This document shows positions 1 to 8,855 of a DNA stretch of 64,000 nt, piece after piece; position 1 is the stretch's first letter; every line of letters starts with the position of its first letter. The stretch spans positions 248,001-312,000 of the forward strand of contig JASGCK010000001.1 of the NCBI GenBank assembly GCA_030054145.1. The letters run 5' to 3'. The position numbers and the translations under genes were made by a program. The notes under the pieces were generated by a model. That model was not told where the DNA came from and did not search any database. It worked only from the letters and a program-made list of their open reading frames with translations. This DNA is from Cytophagales bacterium. GTDB taxonomy: Bacteria > Pseudomonadota > Gammaproteobacteria > Burkholderiales > Burkholderiaceae_C.

Positions 1-1
1 C

Positions 2-1066
2 GCAGGCTCGGGACTGGTTGCGTTTGGCGCAGCCACAGGCGTGATGCCACTGGATATGCCTGAATCAGTCTTGGTTCGTTTTAAGGGCACGATGCAGCCT
101 GGCGTGACGCTACGCGACCTCGTTCATGCGATTCCGCTCTACGCCATCAAAGCAGGTTTGCTGACGGTTGCCAAGCAAGGCAAGAAAAATATCTTCTCGG
201 GTCGCATCCTAGAGATTGAAGGCTTGCCAGATTTGAAGATCGAGCAAGCGTTTGAACTTGCTGATGCATCGGCTGAACGCTCCGCCGCAGGTTGCACGGT
301 TGCGCTGAATGACGCGCCTGTCAAAGAATACTTGCAGTCCAACATCACGCTGCTCAAGTCCATGATTGCAGGCGGTTATGCGGACGCACGCACCATCGCA
401 CGCCGCGTGAAAGAGATGGAAAAATGGCTGGCAAATCCGCAGCTACTCAAGGCCGATAAAGATGCCGAATATGCATCCGTTATTGAGATTGATTTGAACG
501 AAATCACCGAGCCAATCGTCTGCTGCCCGAACGATCCCGATGATGCCAAGACCTTATCCGACGTGGCTGGCAGCAAGATCGACGAAGTGTTTATTGGCTC
601 GTGCATGACCAACATCGGACACTTCCGCGCGGCATCTAAAGTGCTGGAAGGCAAACGCGATATTCCCGTCAAATTGTGGATGGCACCGCCCACCAAAATG
701 GACGCGGCGCAGCTGACCGCTGAAGGTCACTACGGCGTGTTTGGCGCAGCAGGCGCGCGCATGGAAATGCCAGGCTGCTCGCTGTGCATGGGCAATCAAG
801 CGCAGGTCAAAGAAGGCGCAACGGTCATGTCCACCAGCACGCGTAACTTCCCGAACCGCCTAGGCAAAAACACCTTCGTGTATTTGGCAAGCGCTGAGTT
901 GTCGGCAGTTGCATCCAAATTGGGTCGCATCCCCACGCGCGAGGAATACTTGGCAGATGTGGGTGTTATCAACAAAGACAGCGCCAACATCTACAAATAC
1001 ATGAACTTTGACAAAATGGAAGAGTTTCAGGCGGCGGCGGATACAGTGAAGGCCGAGGCTGCTTAA
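2..1066 (+). CDS. acnB: Aconitate hydratase B, C-terminal 354 residues (partial at window edge)
   Basis: Bifunctional aconitase B (citrate-isocitrate isomerisation in the TCA cycle; 2-methylisocitrate dehydration in many proteobacteria), cytosolic. The open frame runs in from the window edge, so about 500 N-terminal residues are missing; the family is about 860 long. The visible part follows the known AcnB C-terminal domain closely. It includes the 4Fe-4S cysteine in an SCMTNIGHF motif (codon at 602-604) and the pair in [10 protein letters not shown] (codons at 776-778 and 785-787), which together supply the three cluster ligands. The [10 protein letters not shown] segment of the substrate site follows. 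The first in-frame ATG in the window (41) is internal, not the start. A strong hairpin terminator follows the stop, so this is the last gene of its transcript. The identification is secure. Confidence 0.97.
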   Translation, partial: AGSGLVAFGAATGVMPLDMPESVLVRFKGTMQPGVTLRDLVHAIPLYAIKAGLLTVAKQGKKNIFSGRILEIEGLPDLKIEQAFELADASAERSAAGCTVALNDAPVKEYLQSNITLLKSMIAGGYADARTIARRVKEMEKWLANPQLLKADKDAEYASVIEIDLNEITEPIVCCPNDPDDAKTLSDVAGSKIDEVFIGSCMTNIGHFRAASKVLEGKRDIPVKLWMAPPTKMDAAQLTAEGHYGVFGAAGARMEMPGCSLCMGNQAQVKEGATVMSTSTRNFPNRLGKNTFVYLASAELSAVASKLGRIPTREEYLADVGVINKDSANIYKYMNFDKMEEFQAAADTVKAEAA

Positions 1067-1082
1067 GCTTTAGCTAAGCTTC

Positions 1083-1121
1083 AAAAAAAATCCCCAGTGC
1101 GTCAGTGCTGGGGATTTTTTT
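1083..1121. terminator. Bidirectional intrinsic terminator between acnB and hsdM
   Basis: The palindrome ATCCCCAG...CTGGGGAT (10-base loop) is flanked by eight A on the left and seven T on the right, so it reads as a rho-independent terminator on both strands. It separates the convergent acnB and hsdM genes. The hsdM stop codon lies in the right-hand T tract. Confidence 0.9.
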
Positions 1122-2727
1122 ATGGCAACAGAGGCAAACCTAATTCTTTTAAAAATGAATTGTGCATATTCTGCGCGTTGATTCTTTCAGTCTCCAGAGC
1201 CGCTATCTGATGATTCACGGCTTGCAAATCAATGACTTTGTCAACTTGCGCCGTACTGATATACCGCGAGATGTTCAGATTGAAATCGTTTTTTTCAACC
1301 TCCGCCATCGTCACGCGACGGGAATAGCGTTCTTCCTCTTTGCGGTACTTGTAGGTCGTCACAATTTTTTCGATGTGCTCAGGCAATAGACGATTTTGAC
1401 GTTTGCCTTTTTCAAAGTGCTTTGCGCTGTTAATGAACAAAACATCGTCAGGCTTTTTACATTTCTTGAGTACCAAGATGCATACAGGGATACCAGTAGA
1501 GAAGAACAGATTGGCTGGTAAGCCAATGACGGTATCAATATGACCGTCTTTGAGCAGTTTCGTGCGGATACGTTCTTCTGAACCGCCTCTAAACAACACA
1601 CCATGCGGCAGGATGATCGCCATCGTGCCCTCTTTGCCTAAGAAGTGAAAGCCATGCAGCAAAAAGGCAAAGTCCGCAGCAGATTTAGGTGCGAGACCAT
1701 AGCTTTTAAAGCGAAAGTCTTCACTCTGTTCTTCGCTGGGCTCCCAGCGGTAGCTGAATGGCGGGTTGGCAACAACAGCATCAAACTCCAGTTTTTTAGC
1801 TGGGTTCATCTCGTTCAAAACATCCCAGTCGTTTAATAGCGAATCGCCGTGGTGAATCTCAAACTCGGAATCTTTCACCCCATGCAACAGCATATTCATA
1901 CGCGCCAAGTTATAGGTCGTGATATTCGATTCTTGCCCAAAGATTTTGCCAATGCCGCTGGGGCCAATTTGCCCTCGCACATTCAGCAGCAGCGAGCCCG
2001 AACCGCAGGCAAAATCCAAGACCTTGTCGAGTTTTTTCTTTTTGCCCATGCTCGGGTCTTGGCTGTCCAAGACGACGATCTCCGACAAAATACTAGACAT
2101 CTGCTGCGGGGTATAAAACTCCCCCGCCTTTTTTCCAGAACCAGCAGCGAATTGCCCGATCAGATATTCATACGCATCTCCCAGCACATCGCTATTGGTT
2201 GAAAACTTGGCTATCCCATCGGCAATTTTGCTAATGATGGTGCATAGCTTGTCATTGCGCTGCTGGTAGTTTTTGCCTAGTTTTTCCGAATCCAGATTAA
2301 TCTCCGAAAACAGTCCGCCAAAAGTGCTTTCAAAGCTTTGGTTCTCAATGTATTTAAACCCGAGTTGCAACGTGTGCAGCAGCTCACCGTTTTGCGTCCG
2401 CGCCTGCTCGGCAATGCTGCTCCACAGGTGGGCTGGCTCAATCACATAATGAACTTTGCGGCGCATCTGTTTTTCAAACTCAGCCGTGTCTGCGGCATTG
2501 GCTGCGTACCACACCGCAAGCGGTGCGCGTTTATCTTCATCGGCCAATTTCGGGTAATCATTTCCTAGCTCTTTTTGAGCAGCGGCTTCGTAGTTATCAG
2601 AGAGATAGCGCAAAAACAGGAACGACAGCATGTAATCGCGAAAGTCGTCGGCATTCATCGCCCCGCGCAGATCGTCCGCAATGCCCCACAGGGTGTTACC
2701 CAATTCTTTTTGATTTTGATCGGTCAT
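1120..2727 (-). CDS. hsdM: Type I restriction-modification system, methylase subunit HsdM
   Basis: Adenine-N6 DNA methyltransferase subunit of a type I R-M system; it works as M2S with the specificity subunit HsdS. The 535-residue length is normal. The N-terminal helical domain (about 1-150) contains LWGIADDLRG. AGEFYTPQ (201-208) precedes SAM-binding motif I, DFACGSG (238-244), and the catalytic NPPF motif IV is at 321-324, so all key residues are present. It is the last gene of a minus-strand operon. Its ATG overlaps the stop of the DUF1016 gene by four bases (ATGA at 2727-2724), implying translational coupling. Because hsdR upstream is destroyed, this enzyme can at most methylate, if the half-size HsdS still binds it. 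Confidence 0.95.
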   Translation of the reverse strand: MTDQNQKELGNTLWGIADDLRGAMNADDFRDYMLSFLFLRYLSDNYEAAAQKELGNDYPKLADEDKRAPLAVWYAANAADTAEFEKQMRRKVHYVIEPAHLWSSIAEQARTQNGELLHTLQLGFKYIENQSFESTFGGLFSEINLDSEKLGKNYQQRNDKLCTIISKIADGIAKFSTNSDVLGDAYEYLIGQFAAGSGKKAGEFYTPQQMSSILSEIVVLDSQDPSMGKKKKLDKVLDFACGSGSLLLNVRGQIGPSGIGKIFGQESNITTYNLARMNMLLHGVKDSEFEIHHGDSLLNDWDVLNEMNPAKKLEFDAVVANPPFSYRWEPSEEQSEDFRFKSYGLAPKSAADFAFLLHGFHFLGKEGTMAIILPHGVLFRGGSEERIRTKLLKDGHIDTVIGLPANLFFSTGIPVCILVLKKCKKPDDVLFINSAKHFEKGKRQNRLLPEHIEKIVTTYKYRKEEERYSRRVTMAEVEKNDFNLNISRYISTAQVDKVIDLQAVNHQIAALETERINAQNMHNSFLKELGLPLLP

Positions 2728-3737
2728 GGTTTATGGTTTTTCGTTATCAAACGCTTCTCGCGCTCAAGCTCGGCAATCAACTCGTCTTCGGTGGGAAGAA
2801 TACGCTGATATTTAGAGGCAAAAAGATGTGAGTTTTCTTTAATAACGGAGTACTTAACGATAGTCTCATCTTTGCTGTCGCAAAGAATAATGCCAATCGT
2901 CGGATTGTCGTCTTCGCCGCGCTTCAAGTCGTCAAACATACGTACATACATATCCATCTGCCCGATATCCTGATGGCTTAGCTTGCCAGTTTTTAGGTCA
3001 ATAATGACAAAGCATTTCAACAGATAGTTGTAGAACACCAAGTCAAGATAAAAGTGACTGGTTTCGGTGCTAATGCGCATTTGCCGCGCCACAAAAGAAA
3101 ACCCCTTACCCATTTCTAGCAGGAACTTTTGCAACTCATCAATAATGGCTTGTTCCAATTTGCTTTCTTGTAACTGACCCGATTCAGGCAGCTCTAAAAA
3201 CTCTAGAACATAAGGGTCTTTAATGAAATCAAATAGCGAATCGTCGCCCGAGGTATGGACTGGGTTGATGGGCTGCTCGCCCTGCGAAGACAGCAGACGC
3301 TGAAAGCTATGCGTTTGTATGTTGCGCTCCAACTGGCGAACGCTCCATTGCTGCTCTGCCCCCTCGCGTAGGTAATGGTTGCGAGCCCTCGGGTCATCCA
3401 CCCGCATAATCAGCCGATTGTGGCTCCAACTCAATTTGCTACACACTGTGTAGCAGATTGCTTGATCGGGGTAGGTCAGATAAAACTGACGAAAATTACG
3501 CAAATTGGCATATGAAAACCCCTTGCCAAAGCTAGCAGACAGCTCTTTGGATAAATTCTCCAGCAGCCGCTCGCCATACACGGCTCGGCTATCACCGTGC
3601 TGCTCTTCTTCCACAATACGCTGACCAATGAGCCAATAGGCCTCTACCATAGCGGCATTCACTGCCGAACGCGCCTTGCCACGCGCGCGCTCAAGAATGG
3701 TTTTTATATCGCTGTGAAATGAGGTTAATGCGCTCAT
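2724..3737 (-). CDS. DUF1016 / YhcG-family PD-(D/E)XK nuclease-like protein
   Basis: The 337-residue protein has the two-part layout of the DUF1016 (YhcG) family. The N-terminal helical domain (about 1-170) contains the family segment YWLIGQRIVEEEQHG. The C-terminal restriction-endonuclease-like fold has D232 in FYLDLVFYN and D247-x-K249 in VIIDLKTGKL, a plausible PD-(D/E)XK active site. Members often lie inside type I R-M loci; their exact role is not established. The chosen ATG (3737) overlaps the hsdS stop in ATGA; the longer in-frame ORF upstream is just the antiparallel extension into hsdS. Its stop likewise overlaps the hsdM start. A nuclease or accessory role in the R-M locus is inference. 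Confidence 0.9.
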   Translation of the reverse strand: MSALTSFHSDIKTILERARGKARSAVNAAMVEAYWLIGQRIVEEEQHGDSRAVYGERLLENLSKELSASFGKGFSYANLRNFRQFYLTYPDQAICYTVCSKLSWSHNRLIMRVDDPRARNHYLREGAEQQWSVRQLERNIQTHSFQRLLSSQGEQPINPVHTSGDDSLFDFIKDPYVLEFLELPESGQLQESKLEQAIIDELQKFLLEMGKGFSFVARQMRISTETSHFYLDLVFYNYLLKCFVIIDLKTGKLSHQDIGQMDMYVRMFDDLKRGEDDNPTIGIILCDSKDETIVKYSVIKENSHLFASKYQRILPTEDELIAELEREKRLITKNHKP

Positions 3738-4336
3738 GTGTTCACCTGATCGGTCGAGGGAAATAACGCTTGCATCAAGCCCTTTTTGTGGGTTTTGAGT
3801 GCTTCGAGTTTTTTGCTTTGCACGGTGATTAGTGTGTCGAGGCTGGATAGGCAATAGGCAATTTTTTGTTGTTCTAGTTCTTGACTTGGAATGGCAATCG
3901 GAAGCTTCGCCAAAACATTAACAGACAAACCTGGCTGCGCTTGACCAGTTGCAAATTGGTTCAGATTAAGCAAATCGAGAACAAAAAACAACCAATCACC
4001 ATTGATTCTATTTTTTGGAGTAACGACGACCGCATGCTCTGTTGCATGAAATTGACCGATGCCTTGCTTAATATTTCCGCAAAGTGCCCCCTGACGCCCA
4101 ATGAGCGAATACTTTCCTGAGTGAGTAAATGTGGTTGTGTATCCGCGTAGACCGTTCCCACCGTAGCAGTGATACAAACCGTGTGCGTTTTGCGCTTGTA
4201 TTTCTGATGCCGATACAAATCTACCAGCCTGCATTTCGCAGGCAAGTCCTAGCGGTCTTTGCTCCCCCCCCCCCGCATCCCGAAACTCAGGAAAGCGCAG
4301 CTTGGGCACTAGGGCTTGTTGGTTTTTAGCGCTCAC
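3734..4336 (-). CDS. hsdS: Type I R-M specificity subunit HsdS, half-size with poly-G tract
   Basis: HsdS reads the DNA target for the type I methylase. A full subunit has two target-recognition domains (TRDs) in about 400 residues; this one has 200. It keeps a typical N-terminus ([13 protein letters not shown]), one TRD (about 25-150) and the conserved C-terminal helix with [14 protein letters not shown] and [13 protein letters not shown]. The second TRD and the other conserved helix are missing, as after an internal deletion, although half-subunits that dimerise are known. The start is GTG at 4336, overlapping the fic stop (GTGA). Residues 24-27 (GGGE) are encoded by a run of eleven G, where one-base slippage would shift the frame and stop synthesis early. 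The gene is in frame as written. Function is uncertain; family assignment is firm. Confidence 0.88.
   Translation of the reverse strand: MSAKNQQALVPKLRFPEFRDAGGGEQRPLGLACEMQAGRFVSASEIQAQNAHGLYHCYGGNGLRGYTTTFTHSGKYSLIGRQGALCGNIKQGIGQFHATEHAVVVTPKNRINGDWLFFVLDLLNLNQFATGQAQPGLSVNVLAKLPIAIPSQELEQQKIAYCLSSLDTLITVQSKKLEALKTHKKGLMQALFPSTDQVNT
4264..4274 (-). repeat. Homopolymeric tract of 11 G in the hsdS coding strand
   Basis: Eleven consecutive C on the plus strand equal eleven G in the sense strand of hsdS, about 62 bases after its start codon. Tracts this long are prone to replication slippage. In the length given, hsdS is open; plus or minus one base would truncate it after a few dozen residues. 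Miscounting during sequencing is the main alternative explanation for the exact length. Confidence 0.9.
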
Positions 4337-4938
4337 AAATCCTCAGCCTTGTATTCGCTATAGCCTTCGTAGTAGTAGCTGACGTCGATGCCTTTCATGT
4401 ACAGCTCGCGGTCGTTGATCTTGTTGGTCAACGCATTTTTGAGCAGGTGTTTGATCTCTAAATCTTTGACCACGCTGCGCTCCATTGCCGATAGGTATTC
4501 GGTTTTGTCCACCGCATTCCAGTCGATCACGCGCTGGAGTTCTTTTTTTAATATCAAGTCCAGCCAGATGCGTGTGGCGCGTCCGTTGCCTTCGCGAAAC
4601 GGGTGGGCGACGTTCATCTCGACGTATTTTTCGATGATCTGTTCAAAGCTTTGCTGCGGCATGGCGCTGATGTGGGTCAGTGATTGCTGCAGATACATGA
4701 TGGGCGCAAATCGAAAATTGCCTTTGGCCAAGTTGACATCGCGAATTTGCCCAGCAAATGCATACACCTCGCTAAACAAATAAGCATGAATGCTGGCCAG
4801 CCCAGCAAAAGTGCCCACTTCGATTTGGTTGATGTCGCCGCTTTCAAACAATTGTTTGGCCTTTTGTTTGCTCAGTTTTTCCTCGGCACGGTTGAGTTCG
4901 ACTTGGCTTGAAATATTGAGTTTGTTGCCTAAAACCAT
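4333..4938 (-). CDS. fic: Class III Fic-domain protein (AMP-transferase) with C-terminal inhibitory motif
   Basis: Fic enzymes transfer AMP (or another nucleotide part) to target proteins. The canonical core [12 protein letters not shown] is present at 112-123, numbered from the chosen ATG, with the catalytic histidine first. The C-terminus has S-Y-Y-Y-E-G, which fits the (S/T)xxxE(G/N) inhibitory motif. In class III Fic proteins such as the one from Neisseria meningitidis this motif sits in the last helix and blocks ATP, so the toxin is self-inhibited and needs no separate antitoxin. Overall resemblance to that protein is strong. The start at 4938 is preferred over the ATG at 4947 because AAAGG lies 9 bases upstream of it. 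The stop overlaps the hsdS GTG start, so fic is embedded in the R-M operon. Confidence 0.93.
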   Translation of the reverse strand: MVLGNKLNISSQVELNRAEEKLSKQKAKQLFESGDINQIEVGTFAGLASIHAYLFSEVYAFAGQIRDVNLAKGNFRFAPIMYLQQSLTHISAMPQQSFEQIIEKYVEMNVAHPFREGNGRATRIWLDLILKKELQRVIDWNAVDKTEYLSAMERSVVKDLEIKHLLKNALTNKINDRELYMKGIDVSYYYEGYSEYKAEDL

Positions 4939-4950
4939 GATGTGCATCCT

Positions 4951-5474
4951 TTACTGTTCATACGCCGCCAGCCCTGATATGTCGCGCCCTTGCGCTAATT
5001 TTTTCAAGAGTGGCAGCAGATCTTCCATCAATGCAAGCTCGGCCTTGGTGCGATCCTTCCAGCCTAGTTCGCGCGGTGCCAGCAGGTCGGCGAGCTTTTC
5101 GCCGTCGAAGATCATGCGGCTCATGATGCTGTCCGCAAAAGAGTGCAGTGTTTCGGTGTTGGTATTTTCCTCGACGCAGCCGTCTTGGAACTTGTTGAAT
5201 TCCTCGCGGGTTTGGCGATCAAGGTCTTTGCGATCGACCACGAACAGGCACTTTTCAATATCTGGGTTGTCTTTGAGCAGAGTGGAGACTTTGAACGAGG
5301 TAAGCGTCTTACCGCTTCCAGTGGTGTGCCAGATATAGCCATTCCCACGATTTTGCTCAATGCAATCAACGATGCCTTTACTGCATAGAGCAGAATCACG
5401 TCATAACGGTGATGGCTGTATTTCAATTCGACAAGTTTCGCAATCAGTGCCGCTTCAATTTGTGCTTCGGTCAT
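4951..5474 (-). pseudogene. hsdR: hsdR remnant (type I restriction subunit) with two large deletions and a frameshift
   Basis: HsdR is the roughly 1000-residue motor and nuclease of type I systems; only about 170 codons survive. The piece from 5474 starts like HsdR (MTEAQIEAALIAKL). It jumps, after a deletion of the nuclease region, to the helicase region and loses frame by one base near 5372-5377. The shifted frame then reads IVDCIEQNRGNGYIWHTTG followed by SGKT, the Walker A region. It continues through VVDRKDLDRQTREEFNKFQ and EENTNTETL. At about 5145 a second deletion joins it to the extreme C-terminus (LADLLAPRELGWKDRTKAEL). No functional restriction subunit can be made. The rest of the operon lies directly downstream. 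Confidence 0.93.
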
Positions 5475-5516
5475 ATATTGATCATTCTAGTGAGTAGGTA
5501 CTAACTGGATGCGTAC

Positions 5517-6776
5517 TTATGAGATTGTCACCCGCACAAACCTCCGCTTACCCACCTGCACAACGTAAGCGCCCGCTCCCAGCTTAAGTCCTTTATCCGC
5601 AACGACTTGCGAGTCCACGCGCACGCCGCCGCCGTCGATTAGGCGGTTGGCTTCGCCGTTGGAAGCCGCGAGGGATAAGGCTTTCAAGAGGGCGGCGATG
5701 CCAATCGGCGTGCCGCCTTCTAGCGCGTGAGTGACCTCATCAATTTGATCGGGGATGCCGCCTTTGGCGCGGTTGTTGAAATCTTGTTCTGCGCTGTCAG
5801 CGGCGGCGGCATTGTGAAAACGTGCCGTGATTTCCTTGGCTAGCATCACCTTGGCATCGCGCGGATTTTTGCCTGCGTCCACTTCGGCTTTGAGCGCCGC
5901 AATATCGGCCTCAGATTTGAATGACAAGAGCGTGTACCACTTCCACATCAGCACGTCGCTAATCGACATGACTTTGGCGAACATGGTGTTGGCATCTTCG
6001 GTGATGCCGATGTAGTTGTTTTTGCTCTTGGACATTTTGTCCACGCCGTCCAGTCCCTCTAGGAGCGGCATCGTGAGGATGCACTGCGGCTCTTGTCCAT
6101 ATTCGACTTGCAGGTGGCGACCCATGAGTAGGTTGAATTTTTGGTCGGTGCCGCCAAGCTCTAAATCGCTGTTTAACGCCACGCTGTCATAGCCTTGCAT
6201 TAGCGGATACAAAAACTCGTGCACGCTAATCGATTGCCCCGCTTTGTAGCGTTTATCGAAGTCGTCGCGCTCCATCATGCGTGCCACGTTGTATTTGGCG
6301 GCTAGTTGAATCATGCCGCGTGCGCCCAGTGCATCGCTCCACTCGCTGTTGTAGCGCACTTCGGTTTTGCTTTTGTCTAGCACCAGCGTGGCTTGGTTGA
6401 AGTAGGTCGTGGCGTTGGCTTCGATTTGTTCGCGCGTGAGTGGCGGACGTGTGCTGTTGCGACCCGAGGGATCGCCAATGGTGCTGGTGAAGTCGCCAAT
6501 CAAAAAAATCACCGTGTGTCCAAGGTCTTGCAGTTGACGCATTTTGTTCAGCACCACGGTGTGACCTAAATGCAGATCGGGCGCGGTGGGGTCAAGCCCT
6601 AGTTTGATGCGCAGAGGCGCTCCTGTTTTTTCAGCACGCATTAGTTTTTTGATCCACTCATCTTGCGGGAGAAGTTCGTGTGTGCCGCGTAGGGTGACGG
6701 CCAGTGCGGCTTGAGCGGCTGGGGACAGGGCGGGTGGCATTTTGGCTTGGGACTTAGCAGTTTCTTGAGAGTTCAT
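5517..6776 (-). CDS. tyrS: Tyrosine-tRNA ligase
   Basis: Class I aminoacyl-tRNA synthetase that charges tRNA-Tyr in the cytosol. In 419 residues it shows the HIGH-like HLGH (69-72), a GDPSGR motif near 101-106, the tyrosine-pocket region [10 protein letters not shown], and KMSKS (247-251). A C-terminal S4-like RNA-binding domain includes [17 protein letters not shown]. The ATG at 6776 was chosen over the upstream one at 6824 because the extra residues look like translated intergenic DNA. It is transcribed divergently from anmK with only 12 bases between the start codons, so each gene's promoter must lie inside the other's coding region. Confidence 0.97.
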   Translation of the reverse strand: MNSQETAKSQAKMPPALSPAAQAALAVTLRGTHELLPQDEWIKKLMRAEKTGAPLRIKLGLDPTAPDLHLGHTVVLNKMRQLQDLGHTVIFLIGDFTSTIGDPSGRNSTRPPLTREQIEANATTYFNQATLVLDKSKTEVRYNSEWSDALGARGMIQLAAKYNVARMMERDDFDKRYKAGQSISVHEFLYPLMQGYDSVALNSDLELGGTDQKFNLLMGRHLQVEYGQEPQCILTMPLLEGLDGVDKMSKSKNNYIGITEDANTMFAKVMSISDVLMWKWYTLLSFKSEADIAALKAEVDAGKNPRDAKVMLAKEITARFHNAAAADSAEQDFNNRAKGGIPDQIDEVTHALEGGTPIGIAALLKALSLAASNGEANRLIDGGGVRVDSQVVADKGLKLGAGAYVVQVGKRRFVRVTIS

Positions 6777-6788
6777 ACAATTGATTTT

Positions 6789-7970
6789 ATGAGCACCGCA
6801 CAAACGATTCAACGCGCAAAGCATGATTACTACATCGGCCTGATGTCAGGCACGTCGATGGATGGTGTGGATGGCGTGGTGGTGGATTTGGCGGGGCATT
6901 CGGATGGTGCGGCTTGCAAAGTGATGGCACATCACAGTTTGCCATTTTCTAGCTCGTTGAAGGCTGAAATGCTGGCACTCAATACCGCTGGCGCAAACGA
7001 ATTGCACCGCGCGGCGTTGGCGGCAAATCAGCTCTCGCTTGTGTATGCGCAAGTGGTCGCGGGGTTGCTTTATAGCGCCGAGCTGGAGAGCGCTGACATC
7101 ACGGCAATCGGTGCGCATGGGCAAACGGTGCGGCACGCGCCTAGTGGGAGTGCCGTTGATGGCGGCGGTTATACGATTCAGCTCAATAATCCCGCTTTGC
7201 TCGCAGAGCGCACGGGGATTGACGTGGTGGCGGATGTGAGGAGCCGCGATGTGGCGGCGGGTGGGCAAGGCGCACCGCTCGTTCCCGCGTTTCATCAAGC
7301 CGTATTTGGACGCACGGGTGAGAGCCTTGCCGTGCTCAATATCGGCGGCATTGCGAACGTGAGTTTGTTGCGCGCGGATGGCGTTGTGCAAGGTTTTGAT
7401 ACCGGTCCTGGCAATGTGCTGATGGATGCTTGGACGCACGAGCACAGGGGCATGGCCTACGATGCTTATGGCGCTTGGGCTGCCAGCGGATCGGTCTCGC
7501 AGCCCTTGCTGGATGTGCTCTTGCGAGAAGCCTACTTTTCAAAACCGATTCCAAAGAGCACGGGGCGTGATTTGTTCCATTGGGCTTGGCTGCAAGGGCG
7601 GTTGGCCGCGGATGCTTCGTTTGCATCGTTAGACCCTGCCGATGTGCAGGCAACGCTGACGGAGTTCACGGCGCAATCTATTGCGCTGGCTATGCGCAAG
7701 GATGGCGCGGGCTTTTGGTCGCTTTATGTTTGCGGCGGCGGGGCGCTCAACGACCATTTGATGCAGCGCCTACAAGCAGCATTGCCTGATGTGCAAATCG
7801 AAACAACGGATGCGCTTGGCATTCCTGCGGTGCAAGTGGAAGCGGCGGCGTTTGCGTGGTTAGCCAAGCAATGTGTCAATCGCGTGCCACTTGATTTACA
7901 AAAAATAACGGGAGCCGCAAAAGACTCCCGTTTTAGCTCCCGTGTATTGGGTTGTGTTTATCCAGCTTGA
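6789..7970 (+). CDS. anmK: Anhydro-N-acetylmuramic acid kinase
   Basis: Hydrolyses and phosphorylates 1,6-anhydro-MurNAc to MurNAc-6-phosphate in peptidoglycan recycling; cytosolic. The 393-residue protein has the phosphate-binding N-terminus [12 protein letters not shown] (17-28), GAHGQTVRH, the [19 protein letters not shown] segment and FDTGPGN, all family hallmarks. The start at 6789 gives the standard N-terminus; an upstream in-frame ATG (6711) overlaps tyrS. A terminator-like hairpin lies inside the last 20 codons and a second palindromic repeat just after the stop. The pairing with tyrS is common in proteobacteria. Confidence 0.97.
   Translation: MSTAQTIQRAKHDYYIGLMSGTSMDGVDGVVVDLAGHSDGAACKVMAHHSLPFSSSLKAEMLALNTAGANELHRAALAANQLSLVYAQVVAGLLYSAELESADITAIGAHGQTVRHAPSGSAVDGGGYTIQLNNPALLAERTGIDVVADVRSRDVAAGGQGAPLVPAFHQAVFGRTGESLAVLNIGGIANVSLLRADGVVQGFDTGPGNVLMDAWTHEHRGMAYDAYGAWAASGSVSQPLLDVLLREAYFSKPIPKSTGRDLFHWAWLQGRLAADASFASLDPADVQATLTEFTAQSIALAMRKDGAGFWSLYVCGGGALNDHLMQRLQAALPDVQIETTDALGIPAVQVEAAAFAWLAKQCVNRVPLDLQKITGAAKDSRFSSRVLGCVYPA
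7907..7934 (+). terminator. Terminator-like hairpin inside the 3' end of anmK
   Basis: AACGGGAG, a 10-base loop, CTCCCGTT and further T form an intrinsic-terminator-like structure about 36 bases before the anmK stop codon. The hairpin lies in the codons linking the core to the C-terminal strand, a region that varies in the family. If it works, some transcripts would end before the stop codon. This is seen in the sequence; function is inference. Confidence 0.5.
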
Positions 7971-7975
7971 GGCGT

Positions 7976-8003
7976 GGATTCCCGCCTGCGCGGGAATGAC
8001 AAG
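7976..8003. repeat. Palindromic interspersed repeat (TTCCCGC-GCGGGAA) between anmK and erpA
   Basis: The segment GGATTCCCGCCTGCGCGGGA followed by ATGAC matches a palindromic element widely scattered in betaproteobacterial and other proteobacterial genomes. The stem is TTCCCGC/GCGGGAA with a CTGC loop. It separates two convergent genes and may act as a bidirectional transcript end. Only this one copy was seen in the window. Confidence 0.7.
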
Positions 8004-8009
8004 TTTGTG

Positions 8010-8411
8010 TCAAGTCGAAAAGCTGGAGCCGCAGCCGCAAGTTGATGTTGCATTCGGATTTTTAATCACAAACTGCGCACCTTGCAAATCTTCTTTGTAG
8101 TCGATCTCTGCGCCGACTAAATACTGATAACTCATCGCGTCAATTAAGAGAGACACGCCGTTTTTCGTCATGGTGGTGTCGTCGTCGTTGGTGACTTCGT
8201 CAAACGTGAAGCCGTACTGAAAGCCCGAGCAGCCACCGCCTTGCACAAACACGCGCAACTTCAAATCAGGATTACCTTCTTCGGCAATCAGATCAGCCAC
8301 TTTGGCAGCAGCGCTGTCGGTAAAAACAATCGCCTCAGGCATGGCTTCAGGAATGAGTTCGGTTGGCTCAACGAGGTTAACTTCTTGTGATTGATCGAGT
8401 GTGGCGGTCAT
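8010..8411 (-). CDS. erpA: Iron-sulfur cluster insertion protein ErpA
   Basis: A-type carrier that delivers Fe-S clusters to apo-enzymes. It has 133 residues with the three cluster-binding cysteines of the HesB/IscA family: Cys61 in GGGCSGFQY and Cys125/Cys127 in STCGCGSSF near the C-terminus. It also has about 20 extra N-terminal residues rich in Glu. The start at 8411 is preferred because AAAGGC lies about 8 bases upstream; an ATG at 8426 is possible. It lies 33 bases downstream of the bactofilin gene on the same strand and may be co-transcribed with it. Confidence 0.95.
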   Translation of the reverse strand: MTATLDQSQEVNLVEPTELIPEAMPEAIVFTDSAAAKVADLIAEEGNPDLKLRVFVQGGGCSGFQYGFTFDEVTNDDDTTMTKNGVSLLIDAMSYQYLVGAEIDYKEDLQGAQFVIKNPNATSTCGCGSSFST

Positions 8412-8444
8412 GGTAGAGCCTTTCAAAATGCGGACGGCTATTTA

Positions 8445-8843
8445 TTATGCGTCGTTCGTGCGCAACTGCAAAATGGCAGCCTCTTCAACCTTACCCGTTA
8501 GAGGGCTAAGTCTTCCTGAAATGACGGCACCTTGGTGCATTTCAAGTGCTTTGTAGATGATATCGCCATCAATCTTGGCCTTGGGCTGTAGCTCTAGCAA
8601 TTGGTCAGCGCATACATTGCCTTGCACCGCGCCGTTAATGATGACGTGATCGGCATGGATATCCCCCGTAACGATGGCAGTCTCACTAATGACCAGCAAG
8701 CTGGCTGTGCCTTTGGTTGCCGTGATATCGCCTTGAATATGACCATCGACCCGCAAGCCATCTGCAAAAGCAAGATTGCCCGTAATGACCGTGCCGCCTG
8801 CAATGAGGCTTTTGATAGGAGGCTGTTTGTTTTGACCGAACAT
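8445..8843 (-). CDS. Bactofilin (polymer-forming cytoskeletal protein)
   Basis: Bactofilins polymerise without nucleotides into filaments or sheets under the membrane and help localise cell-wall enzymes or appendages. The 132-residue protein is a typical short bactofilin. The basic N-terminal tail (MFGQNKQPPIKSLI) is followed by the right-handed beta-helix repeat pattern (residues about 15-110) with ITGNLAFADGLRVDGHIQGD and DIHADHVIINGAVQGNV. The upstream gene encodes a membrane-anchored coiled-coil protein, a pairing that suggests a joint role in cell-envelope organisation. The partner role is inference. Confidence 0.93.
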   Translation of the reverse strand: MFGQNKQPPIKSLIAGGTVITGNLAFADGLRVDGHIQGDITATKGTASLLVISETAIVTGDIHADHVIINGAVQGNVCADQLLELQPKAKIDGDIIYKALEMHQGAVISGRLSPLTGKVEEAAILQLRTNDA

Positions 8844-8855
8844 GGGTGATTCTTT

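Noticed and set aside
3961..4245. 94-codon alternate frame inside hsdS, which would be entered after a shift in the G tract
   Set aside because: It does not extend through to the tract as a coherent second product and has no HsdS-like features; slippage would simply truncate HsdS.
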